In this document: piece after piece, positions 20,793 through 29,790 of the stretch
Position numbering within the stretch: the stretch's first letter is position 1
How the letters are laid out: every line of letters starts with the position of its first letter
Assembly: GCF_913055755.1 (NCBI RefSeq)
Contig: NZ_CAJXKH010000010.1
Location: forward strand, 1 to 53,165
Origin: an uncultured Microbulbifer sp.
GTDB taxonomy: Bacteria > Pseudomonadota > Gammaproteobacteria > Pseudomonadales > Cellvibrionaceae
Length of the DNA stretch: 53,165 nucleotides
Direction: 5' to 3'
Notes under the pieces: model-generated
Told to the model about the DNA's origin: nothing
The model's input: only the letters and a program-made list of their open reading frames with translations
Databases searched by the model: none
Translations under genes and position numbers: made by a program

Positions 20793-21820
20793 GGCATATA
20801 GACTCGAACTCCACGGCGCCGGTAGCCATTCCCTCCCTGGCTATTGTAGTGCCCTGTTATAACGAGGAGGCGGTACTGGAATCCACCTGCGCGGAGCTGC
20901 TGGCAACGTTGGATGGTCTGCTGGCATCGGGCCGCATCCGGGCGGAATCGCGCATCTACTTTGTCGACGATGGCAGCCGGGACGGGACCTGGCCGATGTT
21001 GCAGCAGATGGCATCAAATGACGAAAGAATCGTGGCCCTGGCACTGTCGTGTAATCGCGGCCACCAGAACGCGCTGTACGCCGGACTCGCGCAGACGGTG
21101 GAAGAAGCAGTGGTGAGCATCGATGCGGACCTGCAGGACGGGCCGGAGCATATCGCGTCCATGCTCGACGCTTATCTGGCGGGCAACGAGGTGGTTTTTG
21201 GCGTGCGCAAGGAGCGCGACTCGGACACATTTTTCAAGCGCCTGAGCGCGGAGGGTTACTACCGCCTGATGCAGCGCCTGGGGGTGGATCTGGTATTCAA
21301 TCACGCGGACTTCCGCCTGCTGTCGCGGCGCGCGGTGAACACGCTGCTGGAATACCCGGAAACCAACCTTTTCCTGCGCGGCATGGTGCGGGAAATCGGT
21401 TTCCGCTCGACCACGGTGGAGTATGCGCGGCGACCGCGGCTGGCAGGGGAGAGCAAATATCCCCTGCGGCGCATGCTGTCGCTGGCGTGGAAGGGGGTTA
21501 CCGCGTTTTCCATTGCCCCGCTGCGTGCTATTACCCTGATGGGGTTGATTACCGGCGCACTGTCGCTGGTGCTGATCGGGTGGGTGCTGTCTGTGAAACT
21601 GTTTTCCGGCAGCGCAGTGCCCGGCTGGGCCTCGATCATGGTGCCGGTACTGTTTATCGGCAGTGTGCAACTGCTGTGCCTGGGGGTGATTGGAGAATAC
21701 CTGGGCAAGATCTACGAAGAGGTAAAGCGGCGTCCGCGCTATCACCTGCGGGAAGTGGTCGCCGAGCAGCGGACACCGGTCACAACGCGGGCCGAAACCC
21801 GCGCAGAGCGCTCCGGCTGA
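20789..21820 (+). CDS. gtrB: Polyprenyl-phosphate glycosyltransferase, GT2 (GtrB-like)
   Basis: This 343-residue enzyme probably loads a sugar from a nucleotide donor onto polyprenyl phosphate at the cytoplasmic face. The GT2 domain shows VVPCYNEE, YFVDDGSRDGTW, NRGHQNALYAGL and the catalytic DADLQDGPE (about 115). Two C-terminal helices (about 240-300) anchor it, and GEYLGKIYEEVKRRP is typical of the GtrB/DPM1-like group. The start is ATG 20789, overlapping the gtrA stop by four bases. Confidence 0.88.
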   Translation: MRHIDSNSTAPVAIPSLAIVVPCYNEEAVLESTCAELLATLDGLLASGRIRAESRIYFVDDGSRDGTWPMLQQMASNDERIVALALSCNRGHQNALYAGLAQTVEEAVVSIDADLQDGPEHIASMLDAYLAGNEVVFGVRKERDSDTFFKRLSAEGYYRLMQRLGVDLVFNHADFRLLSRRAVNTLLEYPETNLFLRGMVREIGFRSTTVEYARRPRLAGESKYPLRRMLSLAWKGVTAFSIAPLRAITLMGLITGALSLVLIGWVLSVKLFSGSAVPGWASIMVPVLFIGSVQLLCLGVIGEYLGKIYEEVKRRPRYHLREVVAEQRTPVTTRAETRAERSG

Positions 21821-21832
21821 GAGGGCCGGAGC
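21810..21832. repeat. Hairpin at the gtrB/nadC convergent junction
   Basis: GCTCCGGC and GCCGGAGC pair perfectly around a 7-base loop that contains the gtrB stop codon. It lies between convergent gtrB and nadC. There is no T run in either direction, so terminator function is uncertain. Confidence 0.4.
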
Positions 21833-21845
21833 AATCCAGCCGAAA

Positions 21846-22703
21846 TTATTCGGAAACCAGGCGCAGGGACAGGTCGATGGCCCGCAGGTGTTTGGTCAGA
21901 CTGCCGGAGGAAATGTAATCCACCGCCAGCGACGACAGCTGCTGCAGGCGTGCGGCATCGACACTGCCGGAAATTTCAATCTTTGCCTTGCCCTTTGCCA
22001 GTTCCAGTGCGCTTCTGGTGTCCGCATCACTGAATTCGTCCAGCATGATGACATCGGCACCGCTGTCCAGTGCCTGGCGCAGTTCCTCGAGGCTTTCCAC
22101 CTCCACTTCCACCAGGGCGCCCGGTTTGATGGCGTGGGCCTGGGTGATGGCGTTGTGAATACCACCGGCAGCGGCAATGTGGTTTTCCTTGATCAGGAAC
22201 GCATCGTAAAGCCCGATGCGATGGTTGTGGCAGCCGCCACAGAGCACCGCATACTTCTGCGCCGTGCGCAGCCCCGGGATGGTCTTGCGCGTGTCGAGGA
22301 TTTTTACTTCCGTGCCCTGTGCCAGTGCCGCGTACTCGGCGGCTGCGGTGGCGGTACCGGACAGCGTCTGTACAAAATTCAGCGCGCAGCGTTCGCCGGT
22401 AAGTATCGTGCGGGCGTTGCCATCGAGTTCAAACAGGGTGCTGTCGGCGGCAACCCGATCGCCGTCGGCGACGTGCCAGGTAACCTTGAGTTCCGGGTCC
22501 AGTTGCCGAAACACTTCGTCCACCCAGGCCTGGCCACAGAACACACAATCCTCCCGGGTAATCACCCGCGCCCGCGCCTGGCGGGATGCCGGGATCAGCT
22601 GGGCGGTGATATCTCCATCGCCCAGGTCTTCGGCTAGAGCAAAGCGCACGGCGCGCTCCAGGTCGGCCTGGATATTGGGAATCTGGGTATCCTGTGGTTG
22701 CAT
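21846..22703 (-). CDS. nadC: Nicotinate-nucleotide pyrophosphorylase (quinolinate PRTase)
   Basis: NadC turns quinolinate and PRPP into nicotinate mononucleotide in NAD synthesis. The 285-residue protein has the expected EDLGDGDIT near the start, [12 protein letters not shown] and [26 protein letters not shown] in the middle, and the barrel end [12 protein letters not shown] good GGAGG ribosome site lies upstream of ATG 22703. It is downstream of the GH3 gene on the same strand with a 103-base gap. Confidence 0.96.
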   Translation of the reverse strand: MQPQDTQIPNIQADLERAVRFALAEDLGDGDITAQLIPASRQARARVITREDCVFCGQAWVDEVFRQLDPELKVTWHVADGDRVAADSTLFELDGNARTILTGERCALNFVQTLSGTATAAAEYAALAQGTEVKILDTRKTIPGLRTAQKYAVLCGGCHNHRIGLYDAFLIKENHIAAAGGIHNAITQAHAIKPGALVEVEVESLEELRQALDSGADVIMLDEFSDADTRSALELAKGKAKIEISGSVDAARLQQLSSLAVDYISSGSLTKHLRAIDLSLRLVSE

Positions 22704-22806
22704 GGCGAGAACCTCCGTTGCGAAGGCGCAAGTTTAGCAAAAAAGTCGCTGGTGAACTCCACTGGCCGCCGCGCGCCCTCCCGTCGAATGTCATACTCGG
22801 GTTGCG

Positions 22807-24687
22807 CTAGGGCTGTGCCGCGCGAATCCCCGGTGGCTGCCCGCCGGGAACTTCCACCAGTTGGCTGTGCAGGGGATTAACCGGAAGTTGACCTTCCGCC
22901 GCTACCCGACCACTGACGACATTCGCCACAGCCTCCAGGGTGGGGCTCTGGCGCAGGGCGCCCAGGTGGTAACTGACCTCGTTGAAAGTGAATATCTGGA
23001 TGTCGGAAAGCCCGATAAAGTTGTCGATCGAGTATGGCGAACCCAGGCTGACATAGACCCGGGTCTTGCCCTTGTCTCCGGCGAGTTTCAGCAGGCGGGC
23101 CGCCCGGTCTGCTCGGTTCAGGGGCACCGCCGGGGCTGTGTCCCGATTGAGGGCAGGGCTGTTCAATTGCTGGTAATTGTTGCCCACGATCACAAGATCG
23201 GCTTGCGCTATGGCTGCTCCGCTGTAGGGGTTCTCACCACTGGTGGCGTTGCGCAAACTGTCGCTGGTTACCTGCCAGCGGGTTCGTTGAGCCAGCTGTT
23301 GCGCCAGATAGGCCGCATCTTCCTCGCGGGGAAATACCACGTGAACGCGGTTTACGCGGGAAAGATCCGGACGGTCCCCGCTGCTCCATTCCACTAGCGA
23401 TGCCTGCGCCAGTGCCTGTTCGATTGCACGGTGTCCAGCGCTTGCCAGTATTTCTTCAGCGGATGCTAGCTTGCTATCAACGTCGGGGATGGACGACCGC
23501 AGCTGTTCTTTGACCGTTGCGATGCGCTGATAAGAGCGGGCAATCTGTGCGTATGCCTCGGGTTCTTCAATCATGCGTTTGCTCACATAGTCGAGCAGGT
23601 TGCGGAAGCTTTTTATGTCGGCGGGTTTGCGGATTTGTATCGGCATCAGGGCGATATCGGTACCGGCCTCGAAGGTATTGATCACCGCTTCGACCGGGGT
23701 AAAGAAGTTGGCGATTCCGTCCATATCCAGTGCGTCGCTGATGATCAGGCCCTCAAACCCCAGTTTGTTGCGCAGCACACCGGTAAGGATTTCCCTGGAC
23801 AGGGTGGCGGGCCTGACTATGGCCTGTCCATACTTGTTGACCACAGTACTGCTGTCCAGTTGCGGAAACTGGATATGCGCGGTCATCACCATTTGCACAT
23901 TCGTCTGTTGCAGAACCCGGCGGAAAGGCTCTATATCTGTCGACATGATGCGCGCTTTGTCATGTGTCACGACAGGTAATCCGGAGTGGCTGTCTACCCG
24001 GGTATCTCCATGGCCGGGAAAATGTTTGATGGTGCCGATGATGCCTTCCTGCTGCATCCCTTCCAGCATCGCAGCCCCCAGTTGGGCAACGGTTTCCGGG
24101 CGGTCGGAAAAGGCACGGACGTTTATGACCGGGTTATCGGGATTACTGTTTACATCCACACTGGGAGCGTGATTGACATTGATACCCAGCGTGCGCAGCT
24201 CACGTCCCAGGGTGCTCCCTACCAGACGGGCGAATTTGTCCCCATGCTGTGCATAGGTTGCGCCTACCGCCATATTGCCGCTGAATGTCGTACTGTACTC
24301 GTTGGGGAGTCGAACTACATTGCCTCCCTCCTGATCAATGGAAATAAACAGGGGCAGGCCGGAAGAAGAACCCCTGGCGGCCTGCTGGAGGTCGGTGGTC
24401 AGCCGAATTATCTGCCGGGGCGTCTCGAGGTTTTCGGCAAATAGAATGATGCCGCCGAGATTTGTGTCCCGAATGGTGTCAGCCAGAATGTCTGGCAGGT
24501 GGGTGACCGGAGTTTTACAGTCATCGCTATCGGCATCCTCATCCATATCCGGGCAGAAATAGCGGATATCCAGGATGATTTTTTGCCCGATTTGCTGCTT
24601 GAGAAGGTTGTCACTTTTCGGATAACCGAGCCAGGTGGCAACCATCAATGCCAACAGAGCGAGCGCGCCTATTTTCCTTTTCATCAT
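22807..24687 (-). CDS. Two-domain NagZ-like GH3 beta-N-acetylhexosaminidase, exported
   Basis: This 626-residue protein has an N-terminal hydrophobic helix (signal or anchor, no lipobox) and a GH3 barrel (about 30-380). It shows FISIDQEGG, the NagZ signature KHFPGHGDTRVDSHSGLP with its Asp-His general-acid pair, and nucleophile Asp in ISDALDMDG. A second alpha/beta domain (about 400-600) follows. Cytoplasmic NagZ of E. coli is single-domain, whereas this layout is closer to exported Bacillus NagZ (YbbD). It probably removes beta-linked GlcNAc from muropeptides or chitin fragments outside the cytoplasm. ATG 24687 is chosen; upstream starts give no signal. It lies 127 bases after the TonB receptor gene, probably in one message. 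Confidence 0.85.
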   Translation of the reverse strand: MMKRKIGALALLALMVATWLGYPKSDNLLKQQIGQKIILDIRYFCPDMDEDADSDDCKTPVTHLPDILADTIRDTNLGGIILFAENLETPRQIIRLTTDLQQAARGSSSGLPLFISIDQEGGNVVRLPNEYSTTFSGNMAVGATYAQHGDKFARLVGSTLGRELRTLGINVNHAPSVDVNSNPDNPVINVRAFSDRPETVAQLGAAMLEGMQQEGIIGTIKHFPGHGDTRVDSHSGLPVVTHDKARIMSTDIEPFRRVLQQTNVQMVMTAHIQFPQLDSSTVVNKYGQAIVRPATLSREILTGVLRNKLGFEGLIISDALDMDGIANFFTPVEAVINTFEAGTDIALMPIQIRKPADIKSFRNLLDYVSKRMIEEPEAYAQIARSYQRIATVKEQLRSSIPDVDSKLASAEEILASAGHRAIEQALAQASLVEWSSGDRPDLSRVNRVHVVFPREEDAAYLAQQLAQRTRWQVTSDSLRNATSGENPYSGAAIAQADLVIVGNNYQQLNSPALNRDTAPAVPLNRADRAARLLKLAGDKGKTRVYVSLGSPYSIDNFIGLSDIQIFTFNEVSYHLGALRQSPTLEAVANVVSGRVAAEGQLPVNPLHSQLVEVPGGQPPGIRAAQP

Positions 24688-24725
24688 TGGTAACTCATGA
24701 TTTTGACAACAGGAAATATCGAAGT

Positions 24726-24756
24726 GCGCAGCGGATAATTTGACTATCCGCTGCGC
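24726..24756 (-). repeat. Perfect 12-bp hairpin in the leader of the GH3 gene
   Basis: GCGCAGCGGATA and TATCCGCTGCGC pair perfectly around a 7-base loop, about 40 bases before the GH3 start. The minus-strand sequence after it has no T run. It could limit read-through from the receptor gene, protect mRNA ends after cleavage, or mask translation. Confidence 0.6.
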
Positions 24757-24783
24757 CGTTGATTGAAACTGCAAGTCTATGCA

Positions 24784-24810
24784 GCGAGACCGGGGCAAGT
24801 CCCCGGTCGC
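24784..24810 (-). repeat. Hairpin just after the TonB receptor stop
   Basis: GACCGGGG and CCCCGGTC pair around CAAGT and lie five to thirty bases past the receptor stop on the minus strand. No T run follows. With the second hairpin at 24726-24756 it makes a double-stem junction between receptor and GH3 genes, often linked to uneven expression inside an operon. Confidence 0.5.
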
Positions 24811-24814
24811 ATGC

Positions 24815-27800
24815 TCAGAACTTCCAGTTCAGGGACGCGAAATAGCGGCGTCCGGTTTCGTAAGTGTTGTGAGCGACCTTGCCGGCCCGGTCCGTATAGT
24901 ACGGTTCCAGTCCCGCAGGCACGCCCCCTTCAGGTGCTTCGAGCTGATCGCGAAGCAGGTAGTAGTTTTTGTTTTCGTTGGTCAGGTTGTAAGCCGACAG
25001 CGCCGCTGTCAGGTTTTCCGTGATGCTGTAGGTCAACTTGAGGTCTACCTGTTCAGTATCATCAATCACCCGACTCGCTTGTGAGTCGATGGAATCGAAG
25101 TACATCGAGCGGTAGTTGTAGGACAGCCTGGCAGAGAACCTGTCGCTCTCGTAGTAGGCGGACAGGTTGATGGTGTCTTCGGAGTTTCCGGGGGTGCGCA
25201 CCTCGTCAATCTCCGGATTGGTCGCTTCATAGCCGATAACGGTTGGCCGATCACTGCTGTCGACTACCACCCCGTTTGCATCCTGGAGCAGCTGGGCCTC
25301 AATGCTCTGGGTGGTGAATTCCTCCATCGGGATATTCACAAAGGTGTAGTTTGCCAACACGCCAAAGCCATTGTTGAAATCGTGCTGAAGCTGGATTTCA
25401 TAGCCATTGATCGCCTGCTTACCCACGTTGTAGTAGGAAGTGATCGCGTATTCACCATCTACCGGGTTGCCGAAGGCGTCGGTGTAACCGCTGCCGGTAA
25501 GATCCTGAATACCCAGCTGCTTGCGAATCAAATTGCTGATGTCCTTGTAGAATGCGGTGATACCGACCATGGATGACTCGGTAAAGTACCACTCGGTGCC
25601 GATCTCGAACTGTTCGGCCTCGTAGGACTTGAGGTCCGGGTTGCCCTTGGCACCGGTGCGCTGTGCGCCCTCACCAAGCAGGGCGCCGGCAGCATCGTAG
25701 TTGCCAATGACACTGAAGCCGTCGCGGATCTGGTACAGCGCGGGGTGGGAGATCACCTTGGAGGCTGCGGTACGCAGCAGGAGGTCTTCGGTGAGGTCAT
25801 AGGAGAAGTTCATGCTTGGCAGTACATCGGTGGTACTGCTGTCGGTAATGACATCCCGGTACAGAGTGTCGCCATTCTCGTCGACGCCATCTGCCTGGCG
25901 GGTGAGGGATTCGCGCTCTGTGTCCACCACGCGGACACCGATGTTGCCGCGGAAACGCTCGCCAGCGAAGTTCAGCATGGTGTAAAAGGCGTTGACCTGC
26001 TGTTCCTGGTCGTAAAACTGGCTTACGGTTTCCAGGTAGTCGGTGCGACAACCCTGGTAGTTTCCACCGGCTGTGGCGATCAGATCGTTACAGGCTCCAA
26101 GATCATCAACCAGCAGCAGCCCGTCATTCCAAAGTGCATCACGCTTGGCAGTGTCTACGTCAAAGTATGCGGTGGGCATGACGCCCAGGTCTTCGCGGAT
26201 ACCGCTGACGACGCCACCAGCCAGGTCTCCGGCCAGAACTTCAACGCCATCGGCGAGACGGGAACTGGCGGCGCTGCGGACGTTGGAGGCGGATATATCG
26301 CGGTGCTTGAGACCGAACTTGATCGATTCTACAAAGAACGTGGGTTCCTGCAGGGTCCACAGGGTATCCAGCTGCGCAAAGTTTTCGGTGTTTTCCCTGT
26401 CCTGTACGGTTTTGAAAATATCGCGCATGGACATCTCGGTGGTCGGATGCTTCAGCCACTCGCCGTCGCCGCTTACTCCCCAGCCGGCCAGGTTGGCGTC
26501 CGGGTCATAGTCGTAGTACATGCTTACGCCCGCGAGACCATTGTCCAATACCGGCATGTCCGGGTTGTCATCCACGTAGTCGATATTGAGACCAAAGTGG
26601 GTACCGAAATCGTCGATGTGAGATTTGCCGGTAGACCGCCCCAGCTGGGCTTTGACTTCAAATGACTCATTGCTCCAGTTGGTGGTGAAGTTCAGCATAT
26701 CGCTGGTCTTTTCACTGCCGTCCCGGTCCTGGAACTCCATATTGATCAGATTGGTGGGGGTTCCCCAGTAGCGGATACCGGCGGAATTCACGTTTTGGAC
26801 GTCATAGATGTCCTGTTCAGCATGCAACAGCAGGTCGGCGACACGATCGACCTCATAACCTGGCTCGGGTTCTCCCCCGGTACTGTAGGCAGAGCGGGCA
26901 AGTTTGTACGCACGCGCGTATAGATTGTGGCTGGAGTTCGGGTCATCCGTATGGTTGCGGGTATACTCCAGGTTGAAGTCGAGATTGTCGGACGGGCGGT
27001 ATTGAAAAGAAACGGTACCGCCCATTCGCTTGCGATCACGCTCAAAACGGGCGGAGCCGGGAATACCCCACATCGCCCCCGAGCGCTCGTAGCCATCCAG
27101 AGTTCGGGTGTGGTAAATGGCGGTATCATCAATGGAATTGACCACCTGGGTAGGTACGCCATCCAGGTAATAGTCCCACCAGCCGGCAATGGCCTCGTTG
27201 CCATCTCTCTGCAGGTTCAGTTCCTGATAGCTGATATTCGCAGATGCGCCGAATTTGTTGTCGTCGGTCTTCCAGTTATACAGCGCGCCCATCTGCGGCG
27301 AGTTTTGTCCGGAGCCGTCGTTGTAGCTATTTTCAAATTTCAGGTAGCCGTCGCCGGAAGGACGATCCAGCGGCTTTTTGGTTTTCAGGATAACGGTGCC
27401 ACCGATACCACCCGCGTCGAGATCCGCCTGCGGAGACTTGTAGACTTCAATTTGCGAAACCTGCTCCGCCGCTACGGACGAAAAATCAAACGCATTCATC
27501 TCATCCCGCAAGGGCAGAGACTGGGCCGATTTCATGCTCTGGCCGTTGAGCAGGGTATTGGTAAAGTTTACGTTGGTGCCGCGAATGGAGATGGTCGCCC
27601 CCTCACCAAAGTCGCGGGTAATCTGTACCCCGGAAATGCGCTGTAGCGCTTCCGCCAGGTTCTTATCCGGGTTTTTATCAATATCCTCGGTATTGAGTGC
27701 GTCCTTGATCGCATTGGAGTAGCGCTTGTTGTTGAGGTTGTCTTGCAGGGAGCCGCGAATACCCAGCACCTCCACCGTCTCCATGGCCTCGCTGTTTTCT

Positions 27801-27961
27801 TTTTCAGTCCCCTTGGCCGGTTTGGGGCTTACCTCAGTCTGTTCAAGGTTCTGGTCGTTGTCGGCAGCTTGCTGCTGCCCCCACACCGGCGTGGTTCCCA
27901 GTGTCAACATCAATGCTGCATTGACGGCCACAGCCAGCTTTTTCTTTTTCATATCGTGCAT
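24815..27961 (-). CDS. TonB-dependent outer-membrane receptor (Caulobacter type)
   Basis: This 1048-residue receptor should import a large substrate through the outer membrane using TonB energy. A signal peptide ends near PVWGQ. The plug (about 60-200) contains NLAEALQRISGVQITRDFGEGATISIRG and LNGQ, followed by a long beta-barrel ending in RRYFASLNWKF with a C-terminal Phe. The length and plug style fit the TIGR01782 group, often next to glycoside hydrolases in marine bacteria. The neighbouring NagZ-like enzyme points to amino-sugar glycans such as muropeptides or chitin oligomers; this is inference. ATG 27961 is chosen for its GGGGGA site; ATG 27952 is possible. Repeated dyads lie in the promoter region. 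Confidence 0.92.
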   Translation of the reverse strand: MHDMKKKKLAVAVNAALMLTLGTTPVWGQQQAADNDQNLEQTEVSPKPAKGTEKENSEAMETVEVLGIRGSLQDNLNNKRYSNAIKDALNTEDIDKNPDKNLAEALQRISGVQITRDFGEGATISIRGTNVNFTNTLLNGQSMKSAQSLPLRDEMNAFDFSSVAAEQVSQIEVYKSPQADLDAGGIGGTVILKTKKPLDRPSGDGYLKFENSYNDGSGQNSPQMGALYNWKTDDNKFGASANISYQELNLQRDGNEAIAGWWDYYLDGVPTQVVNSIDDTAIYHTRTLDGYERSGAMWGIPGSARFERDRKRMGGTVSFQYRPSDNLDFNLEYTRNHTDDPNSSHNLYARAYKLARSAYSTGGEPEPGYEVDRVADLLLHAEQDIYDVQNVNSAGIRYWGTPTNLINMEFQDRDGSEKTSDMLNFTTNWSNESFEVKAQLGRSTGKSHIDDFGTHFGLNIDYVDDNPDMPVLDNGLAGVSMYYDYDPDANLAGWGVSGDGEWLKHPTTEMSMRDIFKTVQDRENTENFAQLDTLWTLQEPTFFVESIKFGLKHRDISASNVRSAASSRLADGVEVLAGDLAGGVVSGIREDLGVMPTAYFDVDTAKRDALWNDGLLLVDDLGACNDLIATAGGNYQGCRTDYLETVSQFYDQEQQVNAFYTMLNFAGERFRGNIGVRVVDTERESLTRQADGVDENGDTLYRDVITDSSTTDVLPSMNFSYDLTEDLLLRTAASKVISHPALYQIRDGFSVIGNYDAAGALLGEGAQRTGAKGNPDLKSYEAEQFEIGTEWYFTESSMVGITAFYKDISNLIRKQLGIQDLTGSGYTDAFGNPVDGEYAITSYYNVGKQAINGYEIQLQHDFNNGFGVLANYTFVNIPMEEFTTQSIEAQLLQDANGVVVDSSDRPTVIGYEATNPEIDEVRTPGNSEDTINLSAYYESDRFSARLSYNYRSMYFDSIDSQASRVIDDTEQVDLKLTYSITENLTAALSAYNLTNENKNYYLLRDQLEAPEGGVPAGLEPYYTDRAGKVAHNTYETGRRYFASLNWKF

Positions 27962-28106
27962 TTACGAATGTCCCCCGGTCATGTCAGGTAGCGTTGTCAG
28001 AACGCCTGTCTTTCAAAGTTGAATGGCAAAAGAGATTGCACGCTTACTATGAAAATCGAATGTGCCGCACTCGTGGCCAATATTTGATGTTTTCGGGGAG
28101 GATTTG

Positions 28107-28121
28107 TGCAGAAAATTTGCA
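28107..28121 (+). promoter_or_regulatory. Candidate operator dyad, copy 1
   Basis: TGCAGAAAATTTGCA, a near-palindrome that is TGCA-bounded at both ends. It recurs with changes at 28167, 28189 and 29998. No regulator is assigned. Confidence 0.4.
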
Positions 28122-28179
28122 AGCGGGTGTGATGGCTTCCGGTCTTTGGACCCACTGAAGGCTACATGCAGAAAATTTT

Positions 28180-28206
28180 CATGGGTTTTGCACAACTTCT
28201 GCATAT
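28180..28206 (+). promoter_or_regulatory. 27-base element shared with the lysozyme-gene upstream region
   Basis: This element contains TGCACAACTTCTGCAT. It agrees with 29989-30015 at 23 of 27 aligned bases, counted by eye. The core is the TGCA-bounded dyad. A second dyad copy (TGCAGAAAATTTTCA, 28167-28181) abuts its left edge. Confidence 0.5.
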
Positions 28207-28330
28207 TTAAGGCGGATAGTGTTTCTGCTTATTTCGCAGATTGGACGGTAACTTCCGAGTGAATGTGTAGCTGAGTTACCGGGCATTTCAACATTTCGTA
28301 ACTGTTAATAATGCTGGTAGATTCAAAAGC

Positions 28331-28999
28331 ATGAAGCAAATCACACAAACATTACTCTGCATCCTGTTGGGGGTGTTTGTCAGCGTTACAGCCTTGTGCA
28401 GTACCGTGAGTGACCAGCAGTGGCAGGATATTACTGATCGGCTGCGAGCCCTGGAGCATTGCCAGGACACCAATAGTTGCCCGCAGGACCCGAGCAGTCC
28501 GCGGAATAGCTTTTATCTGCTGGGAGAGGAGATCAATCAGGAACTTGATCGTGTGGCTCAGTGGCAGCGTGATTTTGGCAGCAATGCGGAGAGCCGTGCA
28601 CTGTTGCATCATTTCTTGAAATACCAGAATGAGTTTGTGCAGGAGAAGGTGCTGACTATTCTGCGAGAGATGCCGGCGGACGACGATACCGTCGCGGAAT
28701 TGCTGGCGTTACTGCCTGATGTCAGGGACAAGCGGGTACTGATACCGCTTTTGATACAACTGCAGCGCTACCCGAAAATGCAGTCGCAAGTGGATAAGGC
28801 CTTTGCGCAAGTTCTTGAACGAGGTAGTTTCGAGGCGGGCAAAGTGCTTGCCCAGCATATTCAGCCATTCCTGGGCGCAGAAAATCTGGCGTTTTATCAG
28901 CAGTTGCATAGCCAGCTTCCGCCGCAGAGCGCCAAGGCCCGTGCCCTTGCAAAAGCCATAGCGCGGGAAAAGTCCAAGCAGGCGAGGAGAGAAGGGTGA
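28331..28999 (+). CDS. Secreted helical-repeat protein of unknown function, paralogue 1
   Basis: I do not recognise a named family. The 222-residue protein has a signal peptide (LLCILLGVFVSVTALC) and a small Cys-bounded segment (HCQDTNSCPQDPSSPR) that could form a disulphide. The rest is helical and looks like HEAT-type repeats, e.g. FVQEKVLTILREMP and LIPLLIQLQRYPKMQ. A Lys/Arg-rich tail ends it. The next gene is a paralogue that starts within its last codons (ATGA overlap), so they form an operon. It is divergent from the TonB receptor and shares its promoter region with repeated dyads. Confidence 0.7.
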   Translation: MKQITQTLLCILLGVFVSVTALCSTVSDQQWQDITDRLRALEHCQDTNSCPQDPSSPRNSFYLLGEEINQELDRVAQWQRDFGSNAESRALLHHFLKYQNEFVQEKVLTILREMPADDDTVAELLALLPDVRDKRVLIPLLIQLQRYPKMQSQVDKAFAQVLERGSFEAGKVLAQHIQPFLGAENLAFYQQLHSQLPPQSAKARALAKAIAREKSKQARREG

Positions 29000-29790
29000 A
29001 ATACTTATACAGTTTGATTGTAGTCGTGGTATTCGCGTCCATATTCTGGGGTATGCGTTCTGAAGTCCCTGCAGTGTCTGAAGCGGTCGAAAAGAAATCA
29101 GTTCTGTCGTCAACAGGGGGGAGCCCTTCACTGCAAGAGCCGTCCGCGGCGGATCTGGAGCTGGATAGGGCGGTGACACGCCAACAGCAGCTCACCAAGG
29201 GCGAACTGCAGGCAAGGGAACTACTGGCGAGAGGCATTTCAGATCTGGCCAATTGCCATCAAACCTACAGTTGTCCGCAGGACTTCAGTGATCCCAGGGC
29301 GTCGGATATCAAGCAGGGAAGAATGCTGGCGGACAAGCTTGAAGAATATGCAGACTTTCACCGGCAGCGTGATTATTTCGATGAGGAAAGCGCTGAAGTT
29401 GCGCGTACTTTCCTTGATCACCCGGATGGGTTCGTGCAGGAGGCGGCGATCGATCTGGTGAGCATGCAAGCGCCCAGCGAAGCCAATGGCCACGCTCTGA
29501 TCAATGCCTTGAAGGACGGTTACGATGCAAAGGTAATGGAGCAGGCCATGAAAGAGCTGCAGCGCTACCCGGGGCTTCAACCGGAAATTGACCAACTGCT
29601 GGCCGAGTCTCTGCAAACTGGTAGCTTCTATGTAGCACAGGAAGTGGCGCTGAACATTTTGCCCCACCTGAACGCGGAGAATGTGCAGATGTTTGAACAA
29701 GTGGTGTCGGGGCTGCCCCAGCATTCCGTGCGGGCCAAGGCGCTGAAGTCCAATATTCGGGAGTTTAGACTGCGCCAGTCTGGCGGTTAG
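28996..29790 (+). CDS. Secreted or anchored helical-repeat protein, paralogue 2
   Basis: This 264-residue protein has an N-terminal hydrophobic helix (about 3-20) that may anchor it, a Ser/Glu-rich linker, then the same layout as paralogue 1. Shared landmarks in order are NCHQTYSCPQDFSDPR, DGFVQEAAIDLVS, LQRYPGLQPEIDQ, QTGSFYVAQEVALNILPHLNAENV, and a C-terminal RAKALKSNIREF. The matched Cys pair and identical spacing show duplication. It overlaps paralogue 1 by four bases. Function is unknown; a periplasmic scaffold or inhibitor role is possible but unsupported. Confidence 0.7.
   Translation: MKYLYSLIVVVVFASIFWGMRSEVPAVSEAVEKKSVLSSTGGSPSLQEPSAADLELDRAVTRQQQLTKGELQARELLARGISDLANCHQTYSCPQDFSDPRASDIKQGRMLADKLEEYADFHRQRDYFDEESAEVARTFLDHPDGFVQEAAIDLVSMQAPSEANGHALINALKDGYDAKVMEQAMKELQRYPGLQPEIDQLLAESLQTGSFYVAQEVALNILPHLNAENVQMFEQVVSGLPQHSVRAKALKSNIREFRLRQSGG

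Larger units (their letters stand above)
27962..28330. other. Divergent intergenic region with repeated TGCA-N7-TGCA dyads
   Basis: This 369-base region lies between the divergent receptor gene and the first tandem-paralogue gene. It is AT-richer than its neighbours. Three related 15-mers occur: TGCAGAAAATTTGCA (28107-28121), TGCAGAAAATTTTCA (28167-28181) and TGCACAACTTCTGCA (28189-28203). All fit a dyad near TGCAGAA-N-TTCTGCA. No gene was seen inside. Confidence 0.55.

Noticed and set aside
25745..26665. 306-codon plus-strand frame inside the TonB receptor gene
   Set aside because: Shadow frame; the receptor barrel on the other strand is continuous and well supported.
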